Positions 17,453 to 25,780 of a stretch of DNA of 64,000 nt are shown here, in pieces. The DNA is taken from NCBI RefSeq assembly GCF_001594145.1, contig NZ_LVCF01000004.1:80912-144911 (forward strand), read 5' to 3'. The notes beneath the pieces were generated by a model, which saw nothing but the letters and a program-made list of their open reading frames with translations, was not told where the DNA came from and did no database searches. How positions within the stretch are numbered: the first letter of the stretch is position 1; each line of letters opens with the position of its first letter. Both the position numbers and the translations under genes were made by a program. This DNA is from Branchiibius sp. NY16-3462-2. Its GTDB lineage: Bacteria; Actinomycetota; Actinomycetes; Actinomycetales; Dermatophilaceae.

Positions 17453-18297
17453 CCCACCACTCGTCACGAGGGCAGGCCCCCGAGCCGCCCACGCCACTGC
17501 CGCTGCCGGTGGTGGACAACCACACCCACCTGGACATCGGCCGCGACGGCGGAGCACCGCCTGACGTCGCCGAGGCCATTGCTGCGGCCCGCGCCGTGGG
17601 TGTCGACCGCCTGGTGCAGATCGGCTGTGACCTCGCTGGTGCCCGGTTCACCGCCGAGATGATTGACCAGTACGCCGCGTTGCTGGGTGGCGTGGCCATC
17701 CACCCCAACGAGGCCCCTCGCCACGCCGCCGCCGGTGATCTGGAGTCTGCGTGGGCCGAGATCGAGGCGCTTGCGGCCCATCCACGGATCCGGGTGATCG
17801 GCGAAACCGGTCTGGACTACTTCCGCACCGGTCCGGAAGGTGTTGCAGCACAACAGGATTCGTTCCGGTGGCACATCGATCTGGCCAAGCGGACCGGCAA
17901 GGCACTGCAGATCCACGACCGGGACTCCCACGAGGACGTGCTGCGGATCCTCGCGGAGGAAGGCGCACCCGAGAAGACGGTGCTGCACTGTTTCTCTGGT
18001 GATGTACCGATGGCGCGGGAGTGCGTCGAGCGCGGCTACTACCTGTCCTTCTCCGGGACGGTCACGTTCAAGAACGCGCGAACCCTGCGTGATGCACTGG
18101 CCGTGACCCCGCTGGACCGCCTCCTGGTGGAGACCGATGCCCCCTACCTCACCCCGGTGCCGTACCGCGGGTCCGGCAACGCGCCGTACCTGATCCCGAT
18201 CACGGTCCGGGCGATGGCCGGCACGCTCACTGTGGACGTGCCCACCCTGTGCCGGGCGCTCTCGGACAACAGCGAGGCGGTCTACGGGCCCTGGTGA
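17449..18297 (+). CDS. tatD: TatD-family metal-dependent hydrolase
   Basis: TIM-barrel metallohydrolase, 282 residues, of the TatD/YcfH nuclease group (3'-5' DNase activity is known for E. coli TatD). Metal ligands are visible: DNHTHLD near the start, GETGLDYFR, the HDRD segment, HCFSG and LVETDAPYL. Overlaps metG by 4 bases, the gene order known from many actinobacteria (metG-tatD-rpf-rsmA-ispE). Confidence 0.92.
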   Translation: MTHHSSRGQAPEPPTPLPLPVVDNHTHLDIGRDGGAPPDVAEAIAAARAVGVDRLVQIGCDLAGARFTAEMIDQYAALLGGVAIHPNEAPRHAAAGDLESAWAEIEALAAHPRIRVIGETGLDYFRTGPEGVAAQQDSFRWHIDLAKRTGKALQIHDRDSHEDVLRILAEEGAPEKTVLHCFSGDVPMARECVERGYYLSFSGTVTFKNARTLRDALAVTPLDRLLVETDAPYLTPVPYRGSGNAPYLIPITVRAMAGTLTVDVPTLCRALSDNSEAVYGPW

Positions 18298-18667
18298 CCG
18301 GCCCACAGCACGAGGCGGTGAAAAAATTTGTGATCGTCCTCACCGGCGTTACAGCTGTCTTACGACTCGGTGAATTCCGCGGAATACCGCGCCAGGATCG
18401 ATCACAGGCTTTTACCAGCAAAGCAGTCCCACGCCAAGATGTGAACGATCTTTCGTTATCCAAATTTGACCTTCCCCCCTGCCGTCGTTCACGGTAGACG
18501 TCGTTAGCCCGAGAGCGGACTCCTTCTCGGATGGACCTGAAAACGGGTCGGGACGCACGACGCGATGTCGTCGACGCAGTCCCACAAGCGCCGGAACCCT
18601 CATCCCGAGGGCCTTCGTGCGCCTGTCATCCACCGCCGCCCGAGGGGAAGTACGACATCGGAGAATC
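18298..18667. promoter_or_regulatory. Long upstream region of the first rpf gene with a direct-repeat element
   Basis: 370 bp without a credible gene. It holds GGTGAAT at 18369-18375 followed by two related octamers, TTCCGCGG (18375-18382) and TACCGCGC (18385-18392), one helical turn apart. The same arrangement occurs upstream of the second rpf gene. An AT-richer stretch near 18440-18470 may hold the promoter, but I cannot pick -35/-10 boxes with confidence. I looked for the c-di-AMP (ydaO) riboswitch often found before rpf genes and did not see its conserved blocks. Confidence 0.5.
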
Positions 18668-19513
18668 GTGACCTTTCGCATCACCCCTGCCCGCATGACC
18701 ATGGCGGCTTCCAGCCTGATCGCCGTGTCCGCGCTCGCCGCGTGTGGCACGAGCGGTTCGGACTCCGCAGCGAACCTGCAGCTGAAGCCCTCGACGAGCG
18801 CCACCAGCAGCTCGTCCGCAGCACCCTCTTCTTCCGCGGCCCCGAGCAGCGCGACCCCGTCCACGACGACGTCGAGCAAGGCTGCCGCGAAGCCGACTAC
18901 CAAGCCCACCGCGAAGGCGACCAAGCCGGCATCGCGTGGCGAGGCCCGTCCGGCCACCACGACCCGCACCGTGACCGACACCACGACCCTCGGCTTCTCC
19001 ACAGTGAAGAAGTACGACTCGACCCTGGCCAAGGGCACCAGCAAGGTGACCACCGCCGGTCAGTCCGGTTCGGCCAAGCTGACCATCAAGCAGACCCTGG
19101 TCGGCGGCAAGGTCGTCAAGTCCGTGACCGTGGACCGCGATGTCACCAAGGCGCCGGTCAACAAGGTCGTCACCATCGGCACCAAGAAGGCCGTCGCCAC
19201 CCCGGCACCGGCGCCTGCCCAGTCCACCTCGGGTGGGTCGTCCAGTGGCGCGGGTCTGAACCTGGCCCGTGCGGCCATGTGGGACCGCATCGCCTGGTGC
19301 GAGTCCGGTCAGCGCTGGGGCCTCGTGGCCTCGAACAGCACCGGCACCTACTACGGCGGTCTGATGATGACTCGCGACGCCTGGCGCATCGGCGGCGGAC
19401 TGAAGTTCGCTCCGGTTGCCAGCGGAGCCTCGCGCGCCGAGCAGATCACCGTGGCCAACAGCCTCTACGCGCAGCTCGGCCTGAAGCCGTGGAGCTGCCG
19501 CGGCGCTGCCTGA
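18668..19513 (+). CDS. rpf: Resuscitation-promoting factor, lipoprotein with G5 and transglycosylase-like domains
   Basis: Secreted peptidoglycan-cleaving factor. From GTG 18668 the product is 281 residues: a signal sequence with lipobox LAAC, a Ser/Thr/Ala/Lys-rich linker, a G5-like domain (about residues 93-185, RTVTDTTTLGFSTVKKYD to VVTIGTKK), a short linker, and a C-terminal Rpf transglycosylase-like domain beginning LNLARAAMWDRIAWCESGQRW. The catalytic glutamate is in CESG. I prefer 18668 over GTG 18617 because a purine-rich CGGAG precedes it and the signal is better placed. G5 plus Rpf is the RpfB layout, but DUF348 repeats are missing. A strong terminator follows. Confidence 0.88.
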   Translation: MTFRITPARMTMAASSLIAVSALAACGTSGSDSAANLQLKPSTSATSSSSAAPSSSAAPSSATPSTTTSSKAAAKPTTKPTAKATKPASRGEARPATTTRTVTDTTTLGFSTVKKYDSTLAKGTSKVTTAGQSGSAKLTIKQTLVGGKVVKSVTVDRDVTKAPVNKVVTIGTKKAVATPAPAPAQSTSGGSSSGAGLNLARAAMWDRIAWCESGQRWGLVASNSTGTYYGGLMMTRDAWRIGGGLKFAPVASGASRAEQITVANSLYAQLGLKPWSCRGAA

Positions 19514-19533
19514 TCGGTAGCTACCGGCTGACG

Positions 19534-19568
19534 AAGGCCCCCGCACCCTTGATGGGTGCGGGGGCCTT
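19534..19568 (+). terminator. Intrinsic-type terminator hairpin after the first rpf gene
   Basis: Perfect 15-bp GC-rich stem (left arm 19534-19548, right arm 19554-19568) with a 5-base loop. The arms begin with AAGG and end with CCTT, and no long U-tract follows. It isolates the two rpf genes transcriptionally. Confidence 0.8.
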
Positions 19569-19844
19569 CGCGCACCATAATCTCATATGCTGAGACGGTC
19601 GGAAGGGTGAATTTCCGCGGCATTCCGCGGTAAATGACATCGTTGTCGTTTCAACAGCCCAGGATCGGGGACTGAGGCGCCATTCCGCCGGTTCCGTGAG
19701 ACTGCGGCATCCTGCGGCTGCAGACCGCCGCGTGGCGATAGGTCACTCCAGTCACACCAGTCACATTTTTCCCATCTTTCGCAATGGTCACGGGCGCGTC
19801 ATAGTCCTACGAGAGAACTGACCTACCGCCGACCAGGGAGCACC
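19569..19844. promoter_or_regulatory. Upstream region of the second rpf gene: 10-bp-period and 9-bp-period direct repeats, promoter
   Basis: GGTGAAT at 19606-19612 is followed by two identical octamers TTCCGCGG (19613-19620 and 19623-19630), as before the first rpf gene. Further down, GTCAC occurs at 19742, 19751 and 19760 (9-base period) and again at 19787. A possible promoter is TTCGCA (19778-19783), a 16-base spacer and CATAGT (19800-19805). This puts the GTCAC array just upstream of -35, where an activator or repressor of OmpR type could sit; MtrA is a candidate since it controls rpf genes in other actinobacteria. Binding is inference. Confidence 0.5.
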
Positions 19845-20870
19845 ATGACCAGCGCCACGCTCGACGCGTCCCGGCCACGGACCGCACCGCGCCACCAGCG
19901 GCCGCGGCCCAGCACGCTGAACACTCTCGCGGGCAAGGGGCTCATCTCAGCGGTGGCGATCCCGGCCACCGCCGGAACGGCTGCCGGTGCCTCGCTGCTC
20001 GCCGCGGGGGCGGCTGACGCGGCCACGATCAAGCCGGCCGCAGCGGTACAGGTCGGCCTCAGCGCGCCCACCGCGGTCAGGGCTGCGACGAGCACTGCGA
20101 TCGTCACGATCGGGTACGGCTCGACCGGCTCCCTGGTGAAGGTGGTGCAACAGCGGGTGGGCGGTGTCAGCGTCGACGGCGTCTTCGGCCCGAAGACCCT
20201 CGCCGCGGTCAAGTCCTTCCAGTCCGGCAGGCACCTGGTGGTCGACGGTGTGGTCGGACCGCTCACCTGGAAGGCCCTGGGCGGCTTCCCGGCGACCGGC
20301 GGTGGCACCTCCCGGGACGGCGGCCGCACCTGCACCGTGGGCGCGACCCTGCGCTACAACGCCACCGGCAGCTCGGTCAAGGTGCTGCAGAAGGCCCTGG
20401 GTCTGCAGACCGACGGCTGGTTCGGTCCGGTGACGCTGGCTGCGGTCAAGTCGTTCCAGTCCTCCAAGGCACTGGTGGCCGATGGCGTGGTCGGTCCGGT
20501 GACCTGGAAGGCCCTGGGTTGCACGCCGACCACGACGACCCCGCCGGTCACCACACCGCCACCCAGCACGCCGCCACCCACCGGCGGCACCGGTGGCGGC
20601 AGCACGCCGCCGTTGAACCTGGCCCGCGCGGCTATGTGGGACCGCATCGCCTGGTGCGAGTCCGGTCAGCGCTGGAGCCTGGTGGCCACCAACAGCACCG
20701 GCACCTACTACGGCGGTCTGATGATGACCCACGACGCGTGGCGTATCGGTGGCGGTCTGGCGTTCTCCTACAACGCCAACCAGTCCTCCCGCGAGGAGCA
20801 GATCACCGTGGCCAACAGCCTGTACGCCCAGCTGGGCCTGAAGCCGTGGAGCTGCCGCCACGCAGCCTGA
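19845..20870 (+). CDS. Resuscitation-promoting factor with two peptidoglycan-binding domains
   Basis: Secreted wall hydrolase, 341 residues. A long basic N-terminus leads to a hydrophobic export signal (about residues 36-58, ending AADAA). Two PG_binding_1 repeats follow (about 88-145 and 163-225), each with the SVKV(L/V)Q..LG....DG.FGP.TLAAVKSFQ...V.DGVVGP.TWKALG pattern; then a Thr/Pro linker and the Rpf domain with the catalytic CESG motif. The Rpf domain is almost identical to that of the gene upstream, so the two are duplicates that differ in their binding modules. ATG is preceded by AGGGAG. It sits just before rsmA. Confidence 0.9.
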   Translation: MTSATLDASRPRTAPRHQRPRPSTLNTLAGKGLISAVAIPATAGTAAGASLLAAGAADAATIKPAAAVQVGLSAPTAVRAATSTAIVTIGYGSTGSLVKVVQQRVGGVSVDGVFGPKTLAAVKSFQSGRHLVVDGVVGPLTWKALGGFPATGGGTSRDGGRTCTVGATLRYNATGSSVKVLQKALGLQTDGWFGPVTLAAVKSFQSSKALVADGVVGPVTWKALGCTPTTTTPPVTTPPPSTPPPTGGTGGGSTPPLNLARAAMWDRIAWCESGQRWSLVATNSTGTYYGGLMMTHDAWRIGGGLAFSYNANQSSREEQITVANSLYAQLGLKPWSCRHAA

Positions 20871-20905
20871 CCGTTCGTCCCTCGGCACCCGATTAGGGTG
20901 GCGCC

Positions 20906-21739
20906 ATGGGTCTGCTCACGGCTGCTGACATCCGCGCGCTCGCGGCACAGCTCGACGTACGACCCACCAAACAATGGGGTCAGAACTTCGTCATCGACCC
21001 CAACACGGTCCGCAAGATCGTCCGCCTGGCCGGGGTCGGTCCGCAGGACGTGGTGCTGGAGATCGGGCCCGGGCTGGGCTCGCTGACGCTGGCCCTGCTG
21101 GAGCAGGTGCGGCACGTCACCGCCGTGGAGATCGACCCGCGGCTGGCCGCCCAACTGCCGCACACCGTGGCCGAGCACGACGACGCGAGCCGGCTGACCG
21201 TCGTACCCGGCGATGCTTTGCACCTCACCGCTCTGCCCGACCCGCAGCCGACCGCGATGGTCGCCAACCTGCCCTACAACGTGTCGGTGCCGGTCGTGCT
21301 GACCTGTCTGGAGCGGTTCCCGAGCATCCAGCGGGCGCTGGTGATGGTCCAGTTGGAGGTCGCCGAGCGACTCGCGGCACGGCCGGGATCCAAGGTCTAC
21401 GGCGCCCCGAGCGCCAAGGCGGCGTGGTGGGCCGATGTGCAGCTGGCCGATCGGGTGGGCCGCAACGTCTTCTGGCCGGCGCCCAATGTGGACTCGGGGT
21501 TGGTGTCTTTCGTACGCCGCGACCCACCGGTGACGACCGCGTCCCGCGAGCAGGTGTTCGCCTGTGTGGACGCCGCCTTCGCGCAGCGCCGCAAGACGTT
21601 GCGTTCCGCCCTCTCGGGGTGGGCCGGGTCAGCCGCCGCAGCCGAGGCTGCCTGCCGGGCGGCCGGGATCGACCCCGGGCTACGCGGCGAGCGGCTCACG
21701 ATCGAACAATTCGCGGCGATCGCCGAACACCTAAGGTGA
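20906..21739 (+). CDS. rsmA: 16S rRNA (adenine1518/1519-N6)-dimethyltransferase
   Basis: Dimethylates two adjacent adenines near the 3' end of 16S rRNA in late 30S assembly (KsgA). 277 residues with KQWGQNFVIDPN at the start, the SAM-binding glycine motif VLEIGPGLGSLT, the catalytic NLPYNVSVP and the C-terminal helical domain containing FAQRRKTLRSALSG. Followed by ispE after 5 bases, the standard rsmA-ispE pair. Confidence 0.95.
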   Translation: MGLLTAADIRALAAQLDVRPTKQWGQNFVIDPNTVRKIVRLAGVGPQDVVLEIGPGLGSLTLALLEQVRHVTAVEIDPRLAAQLPHTVAEHDDASRLTVVPGDALHLTALPDPQPTAMVANLPYNVSVPVVLTCLERFPSIQRALVMVQLEVAERLAARPGSKVYGAPSAKAAWWADVQLADRVGRNVFWPAPNVDSGLVSFVRRDPPVTTASREQVFACVDAAFAQRRKTLRSALSGWAGSAAAAEAACRAAGIDPGLRGERLTIEQFAAIAEHLR

Positions 21740-21744
21740 GCGGC

Positions 21745-22662
21745 ATGGAGCCCGTCACCGTCTCCGCGCGCGCCCCCGGCAAGATCAACCTCGAGCTGCG
21801 GGTTGGTCCTCGGGGTGCGGGCGGCTTCCACGAGTTGGCGACGATCTTCCACGCGGTCAACCTCTGGGAGCATGTCGAGTTGGCGTTGGCCGCGGCCGAC
21901 ACCTGCCACGTCGAGGGTCGCCAGGCACACGCCGTACCCACCGATTCCTCCAACCTGGCGGTCCGCGCGGTCGAGGAGTTGCGCCTGCTCACCGGTATCG
22001 CCGAAGGCGTGGCACTCACGATCCAGAAGGGCGTCCCGGTGGCGGGTGGAATGGCCGGCGGATCCGCCGACGCGGCCGCTGCGCTCCTTGCGGCGGATCA
22101 GCTCTTCAACCTGGGCCTGCCCCTGACCGAACTCGAGCGGGTGGCCGGGCGCCTCGGCAGCGACGTCGCGTTCTGCCTGACCGGAGGGACGGCGCTGGGC
22201 ACCGGCCGGGGCGAGTTGCTCGCGCCGGTCCTGGCCACGGGTGCGCTGGAGTGGGTTCTGGTCACGCACCCGGAGGGTCTGTCAGCTGGTGCGGTGTACG
22301 CCGAGTGCGACCGTCTGCGGGCAGATCGCGCCGTCCCCGTGCCGCAGGCGGATCCGCAGTTGCTCGGGGCGTTGCGGCAGGGCGACGCCGCACAGATCGG
22401 GCCGTTATTGCACAACGACCTACAGCCAGCAGCGTTTTCGTTGCTTCCGGCCCTGCGCGACACGATCGACATCGGACTGACCGAAGGCGCGGTTGGTGGC
22501 TTGGTCTCCGGTTCCGGGCCCACGTGCGCGTTCTTGGCCGAGGACGCCGAGGACGCCGATGATCTGGCGAACATCCTGTCGCAGAAGGGTTTTCCCGGTG
22601 AGGTGCTGCGTGCGACCGGTCCTGCGCACGCCGGCGTGCTCGGCGTGGCTGATCTGCTCTGA
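21745..22662 (+). CDS. ispE: 4-diphosphocytidyl-2-C-methyl-D-erythritol kinase
   Basis: GHMP-family kinase of the MEP isoprenoid pathway, 305 residues. Motif 1 is SARAPGKINLEL, the ATP loop is PVAGGMAGGSADAAAALLA (about residues 94-112), and the C-terminal motif is LVSGSGPTCAFL. A much longer open frame exists but runs through rsmA; the ATG at 21745, with AAGGTGAG upstream, is the right start. Contains a TTA codon, so the UUA-reading tRNA must always be available. Confidence 0.95.
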   Translation: MEPVTVSARAPGKINLELRVGPRGAGGFHELATIFHAVNLWEHVELALAAADTCHVEGRQAHAVPTDSSNLAVRAVEELRLLTGIAEGVALTIQKGVPVAGGMAGGSADAAAALLAADQLFNLGLPLTELERVAGRLGSDVAFCLTGGTALGTGRGELLAPVLATGALEWVLVTHPEGLSAGAVYAECDRLRADRAVPVPQADPQLLGALRQGDAAQIGPLLHNDLQPAAFSLLPALRDTIDIGLTEGAVGGLVSGSGPTCAFLAEDAEDADDLANILSQKGFPGEVLRATGPAHAGVLGVADLL

Positions 22663-22832
22663 CCCTTTCCGACGCGGTGACCGGACGGTGACCCAGACGA
22701 TCGACGGCCGTTACCGCCGGGAAATCTGGTTGAAACGGGCCGTAGCTAGCGTCTCGGCATAGCTTCCCCGCATTCCGTCCGGGGAGCGATGCCGGCCCTC
22801 GCGGCCGGATGACCGACCGCTTAGGAGTTCCC

Positions 22833-23963
22833 TTGACCGCTTCTCATCGTTCCCCCGGCCCGTCTCTCGACCGCCGCGGCCTGCTGCGTTTCGCCGGGCT
22901 CGGCGGCGCAACCCTTGTCAGCGGTGCCTTGCTGTCCGCATGTGGCAGTAGCTCATCGAGTTCGTCACCGTCTGCGACCGGGGGCACCTCCGGCGGCGGC
23001 AAGGGCAGCTTCGGCGACGTCGCCGTGCAGCTGTCCTGGATCAAGAACATCGAGTTCGCGGGAGAGTACTTCGCGATCGAGCGCGGGTACTTCACGCAGG
23101 CCGGCTTCTCCAATGTCAACCTGCTGGCGGGAGGCGGCAGCACCGGTGCTGAGGAAGCGGTGTTGTCCGGCAAGGCTCTTCTGGGTCTGTCCTCCCCGTC
23201 GATCACCGCACCGCAGGTCGCCAAGGGCGCGGACCTGAAGATCATCGGATCGACCTACCAGAAGAACCCGTTCTGCCTGTTGTCCCTGGAGGAGAAGACG
23301 CCGATCAAGACGGTGGCCGACCTCAAGGGCAAGAAGATCGGTGTGCAGTCCGGTGGTAACCAGACGATCTTCGAGGGCTTCCTGAAGGCCAACGGCCTGT
23401 CGCCGAGCGACGTCACCATGGTCACGACGCTCTACGACCTGGCGCCGCTCTACGCCGGCAAGTACGACGCGCACATGTCCTACATCACCAACGAGCCGAT
23501 CCTGGCCAAGGCCAAGGGATACACCCCGGTCGTCCTCGGCTTCGCCGACAACGGACTGCCCTTCACGGCGGAGACCTACACGGTCACCGGTGCCTCGATC
23601 AAGAGCGACCGCGACAAGTTGAAGGCGTACCTCAAGGCAGCCGTCCAGGGCTGGACCGCCGCGATCAAGGACCCGGCGCAGTCGGCGAAGTACGCGGTGG
23701 ACAAGTACGGGGCCGACCAGAAGCTGAACCTCACCGAACAGACCGCGGAGGCGACGGCGCAGAACGGTCTGATCGTCACCGAGGACGTGAACACCAACGG
23801 GCTGTTCACGATGACCGACGATCTGATCGCCAACAACATCAAGGCGTTGAAGGCGATGGGCACCGAGGTCACCGCGGAGCAGTTGTTCGACCTGTCGCTG
23901 ATCGAAGAGGTGTTCAAGGAGAACCCCGACCTGATCGTCAAGTTCACCATTCCCACCAGTTGA
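22833..23963 (+). CDS. ABC transporter substrate-binding lipoprotein, NMT1/THI5 type
   Basis: Extracytoplasmic receptor of about 376 residues. The start is probably TTG 22833: AGGAG lies 5 bases before it, while the in-frame ATG 22809 has no such site. The N-terminus reads DRRGLLRFAG (twin-arginine) then LLSACGS (lipobox) and a serine-rich tether. The core begins VQLSWIKNIEFAGEYFAIERGYF, the hallmark of NMT1/THI5-like proteins such as ThiY. It heads a unit with an ATPase, two permeases and a nucleoside hydrolase, which points to a pyrimidine, purine or vitamin-precursor ligand rather than a sulfonate. No TPP riboswitch was seen upstream. Confidence 0.83.
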   Translation: MTASHRSPGPSLDRRGLLRFAGLGGATLVSGALLSACGSSSSSSSPSATGGTSGGGKGSFGDVAVQLSWIKNIEFAGEYFAIERGYFTQAGFSNVNLLAGGGSTGAEEAVLSGKALLGLSSPSITAPQVAKGADLKIIGSTYQKNPFCLLSLEEKTPIKTVADLKGKKIGVQSGGNQTIFEGFLKANGLSPSDVTMVTTLYDLAPLYAGKYDAHMSYITNEPILAKAKGYTPVVLGFADNGLPFTAETYTVTGASIKSDRDKLKAYLKAAVQGWTAAIKDPAQSAKYAVDKYGADQKLNLTEQTAEATAQNGLIVTEDVNTNGLFTMTDDLIANNIKALKAMGTEVTAEQLFDLSLIEEVFKENPDLIVKFTIPTS

Positions 23964-24041
23964 CGTCTCGGGTGCGGGCCGCTCTTGTCGGGCGGTCCGC
24001 ACCCGGACGATGGGCCACGGGCCTGAAAGGTATTGCGCTGC

Positions 24042-24929
24042 ATGACTTCTGAGACGACTCTCACCTCGACCGTCGCTACCAGTGATCCGGCGGCCAATCC
24101 AGAACTGGCGACCGGGATCAACCTGCAGGGATTGACCAAGACCTTCTCGCTCGGCCGCAAGTCGGTTCAAGCGCTCGCGGAAGTCAACCTGGGCACCAAG
24201 CGCGACTCGTTCATCTCGTTGCTCGGCCCGTCGGGGTGTGGGAAGTCCACCATCCTGCGGATCATCGCCGGTCTGGAAACCCCCTCGACCGGCCAAGTGC
24301 TGGTCAACGGGATGTCCGCCAAGGAGATCCAGCGGGCGCACGAGATCGGGATCGCCTTCCAGGACTCGGCGCTACTGCCGTGGCGGACCATTGAGCACAA
24401 CGTCCGGCTGCCGTTGGAAGTCGCTGGTATCAAAGCGGATCCGAAGCTCATTGCCGACCTGATCTCCCTGGTCGGGTTGTCTGGTTTCGAGAAGGCCAAG
24501 CCGGCCCAGTTGTCCGGCGGTATGCGCCAGCGGGCGTCCATCGCGCGGTGTCTTGCGGTGCAGCCGACGCTGATGCTGCTGGACGAACCGTTCGGGGCTC
24601 TCGATGACATGACCCGGCAGCGGATGAACCTGGAGTTGCAGCGGATCTGGACCGAGCGTCCGGCGACGACTCTGATGGTCACGCACGGCATCTCCGAGGC
24701 CGTGTTTCTCTCGGATGTCGTCGCCGTCATGAGTCCGCGGCCGGGCAAGATCGACCAGGTCGTGCCGATCGACCTGCCGCGGCCGCGTACCCCGGATCTG
24801 CAGCGGGCGCCGGAGTTCCACGCCTACGTGGACCAGTTGTCGGAGATCCTCTTCGGCAGCCACGGCGGTGACCCGCACGGTGAGGTCGCCGACGGTGAAG
24901 TGGACACGGCCCAGGAGGCATCGGCGTGA
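24042..24929 (+). CDS. ABC transporter ATP-binding protein of the NMT1-type importer
   Basis: Cytoplasmic ATPase, 295 residues. Walker A GPSGCGKST, Q-loop AFQDSALLPWRT, signature LSGGMRQRASIAR, Walker B LMLLDEPFGALDD, and H-loop VTHGISEAV. Note HG in place of the common HD. An N-terminal extension of about 25 residues precedes the nucleotide-binding domain, and an acidic tail of about 30 residues follows. GAAAGG is 11 bases upstream of the ATG. The stop overlaps the GTG of the first permease by 4 bases. Confidence 0.9.
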   Translation: MTSETTLTSTVATSDPAANPELATGINLQGLTKTFSLGRKSVQALAEVNLGTKRDSFISLLGPSGCGKSTILRIIAGLETPSTGQVLVNGMSAKEIQRAHEIGIAFQDSALLPWRTIEHNVRLPLEVAGIKADPKLIADLISLVGLSGFEKAKPAQLSGGMRQRASIARCLAVQPTLMLLDEPFGALDDMTRQRMNLELQRIWTERPATTLMVTHGISEAVFLSDVVAVMSPRPGKIDQVVPIDLPRPRTPDLQRAPEFHAYVDQLSEILFGSHGGDPHGEVADGEVDTAQEASA

Positions 24930-25780
24930 GCGTGAGCGCTACGTCACCGGACACTCTGGCTGGCTCCGGACGCCGGTTGTCCTGGCGTTCGCTGGCCAGT
25001 TTGCCGCCGTGGGTTTCCGGCCTGATCGGCACCCTGCTGATCATCGCCGCGTGGTGGTTGATCTCCATCATCTTCTTCGGACCCGAGGGCGCGGTGCCAT
25101 CGCCGGTCAACGTGGTGAAGGAACTCGTCAGCGACTTCGGGGATCCGATCTACTGGAAGGCGGTTGCTGCGACCGGAGGCGCCGCCTTGGTCGGGTACCT
25201 ATGGGGCACGCTCATCGGACTCCTGATGGCCGTGGTGGTGCTGTTGTTGCCGATCACCGAGGGCGTCGTCACCCAGTTGGCCGTGGTGTGCTCCTGTATC
25301 CCGCTGACCGCGATCGGGCCCATCGTGACGTTGATGACTCCTGCGGGAAGTCGCGGCACGAGCATCTTCCTGGCCGGGATCAGTGTCATCTTCACCACCG
25401 TGGTGGGCGCCATTCTCGGTTTCCGGGCAGCCAGCCAGACGCAGTTGGACGTGGTCAGTGCCTATGGCGGTGGCCGCTTCAAGCAATTGACGAAGGTACG
25501 GCTGATTGCCGCATTGCCGGCCATCATCGCCGCGTTGAAGATCGGTGCGCCGGCGGCGTTCCTGGGTGCGGTGCTGGGGGAGTACTTCCTCAGCGGGGTC
25601 GACTCCGGCATCGGTATCCAGTTGCTTGCTGCACAGGCCGACAACGCCTCGGTGCGGTTGTGGGCGTTGGCGATCACCTGTGGTGCTATCGCCGGGCTGG
25701 CGTATGCGGTGATCGGTCTGATCGGCAGATTGGTCGCGCCGTGGTCGTCCGGTTCCACTGAAGAGCAGGGGGTGCTCTGA
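24926..25780 (+). CDS. ABC transporter permease (first of two)
   Basis: 284-residue inner-membrane subunit with about six hydrophobic segments. The EAA loop is AASQTQLDVVSAYGGGRFKQLTKVRLIAALPAIIAALKIGAPAAFLGAVLGEY. A second, different permease follows directly, overlapping by one base (TGATG), so the channel is probably a heterodimer. This differs from the single-permease importer at 6.2 kb. Confidence 0.88.
   Translation: MSVSATSPDTLAGSGRRLSWRSLASLPPWVSGLIGTLLIIAAWWLISIIFFGPEGAVPSPVNVVKELVSDFGDPIYWKAVAATGGAALVGYLWGTLIGLLMAVVVLLLPITEGVVTQLAVVCSCIPLTAIGPIVTLMTPAGSRGTSIFLAGISVIFTTVVGAILGFRAASQTQLDVVSAYGGGRFKQLTKVRLIAALPAIIAALKIGAPAAFLGAVLGEYFLSGVDSGIGIQLLAAQADNASVRLWALAITCGAIAGLAYAVIGLIGRLVAPWSSGSTEEQGVL

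Noticed and set aside
18298..18667. Possible c-di-AMP (ydaO) riboswitch before rpf
   Set aside because: Often present before rpf genes in actinobacteria, but the conserved GGGAACCA, GGTGAATC and GAACCCGUCAGCU blocks are not found in order; only a GGTGAAT word occurs.
20525..20615. Thr/Pro-coding repeat stretch that looks like a tandem DNA repeat
   Set aside because: It is the coding linker of the second Rpf protein.
22663..22832. Possible TPP riboswitch before the NMT1-type importer
   Set aside because: No CUGAGA or ACCUGAUCUGG-like blocks. The gap has only GC hairpins.
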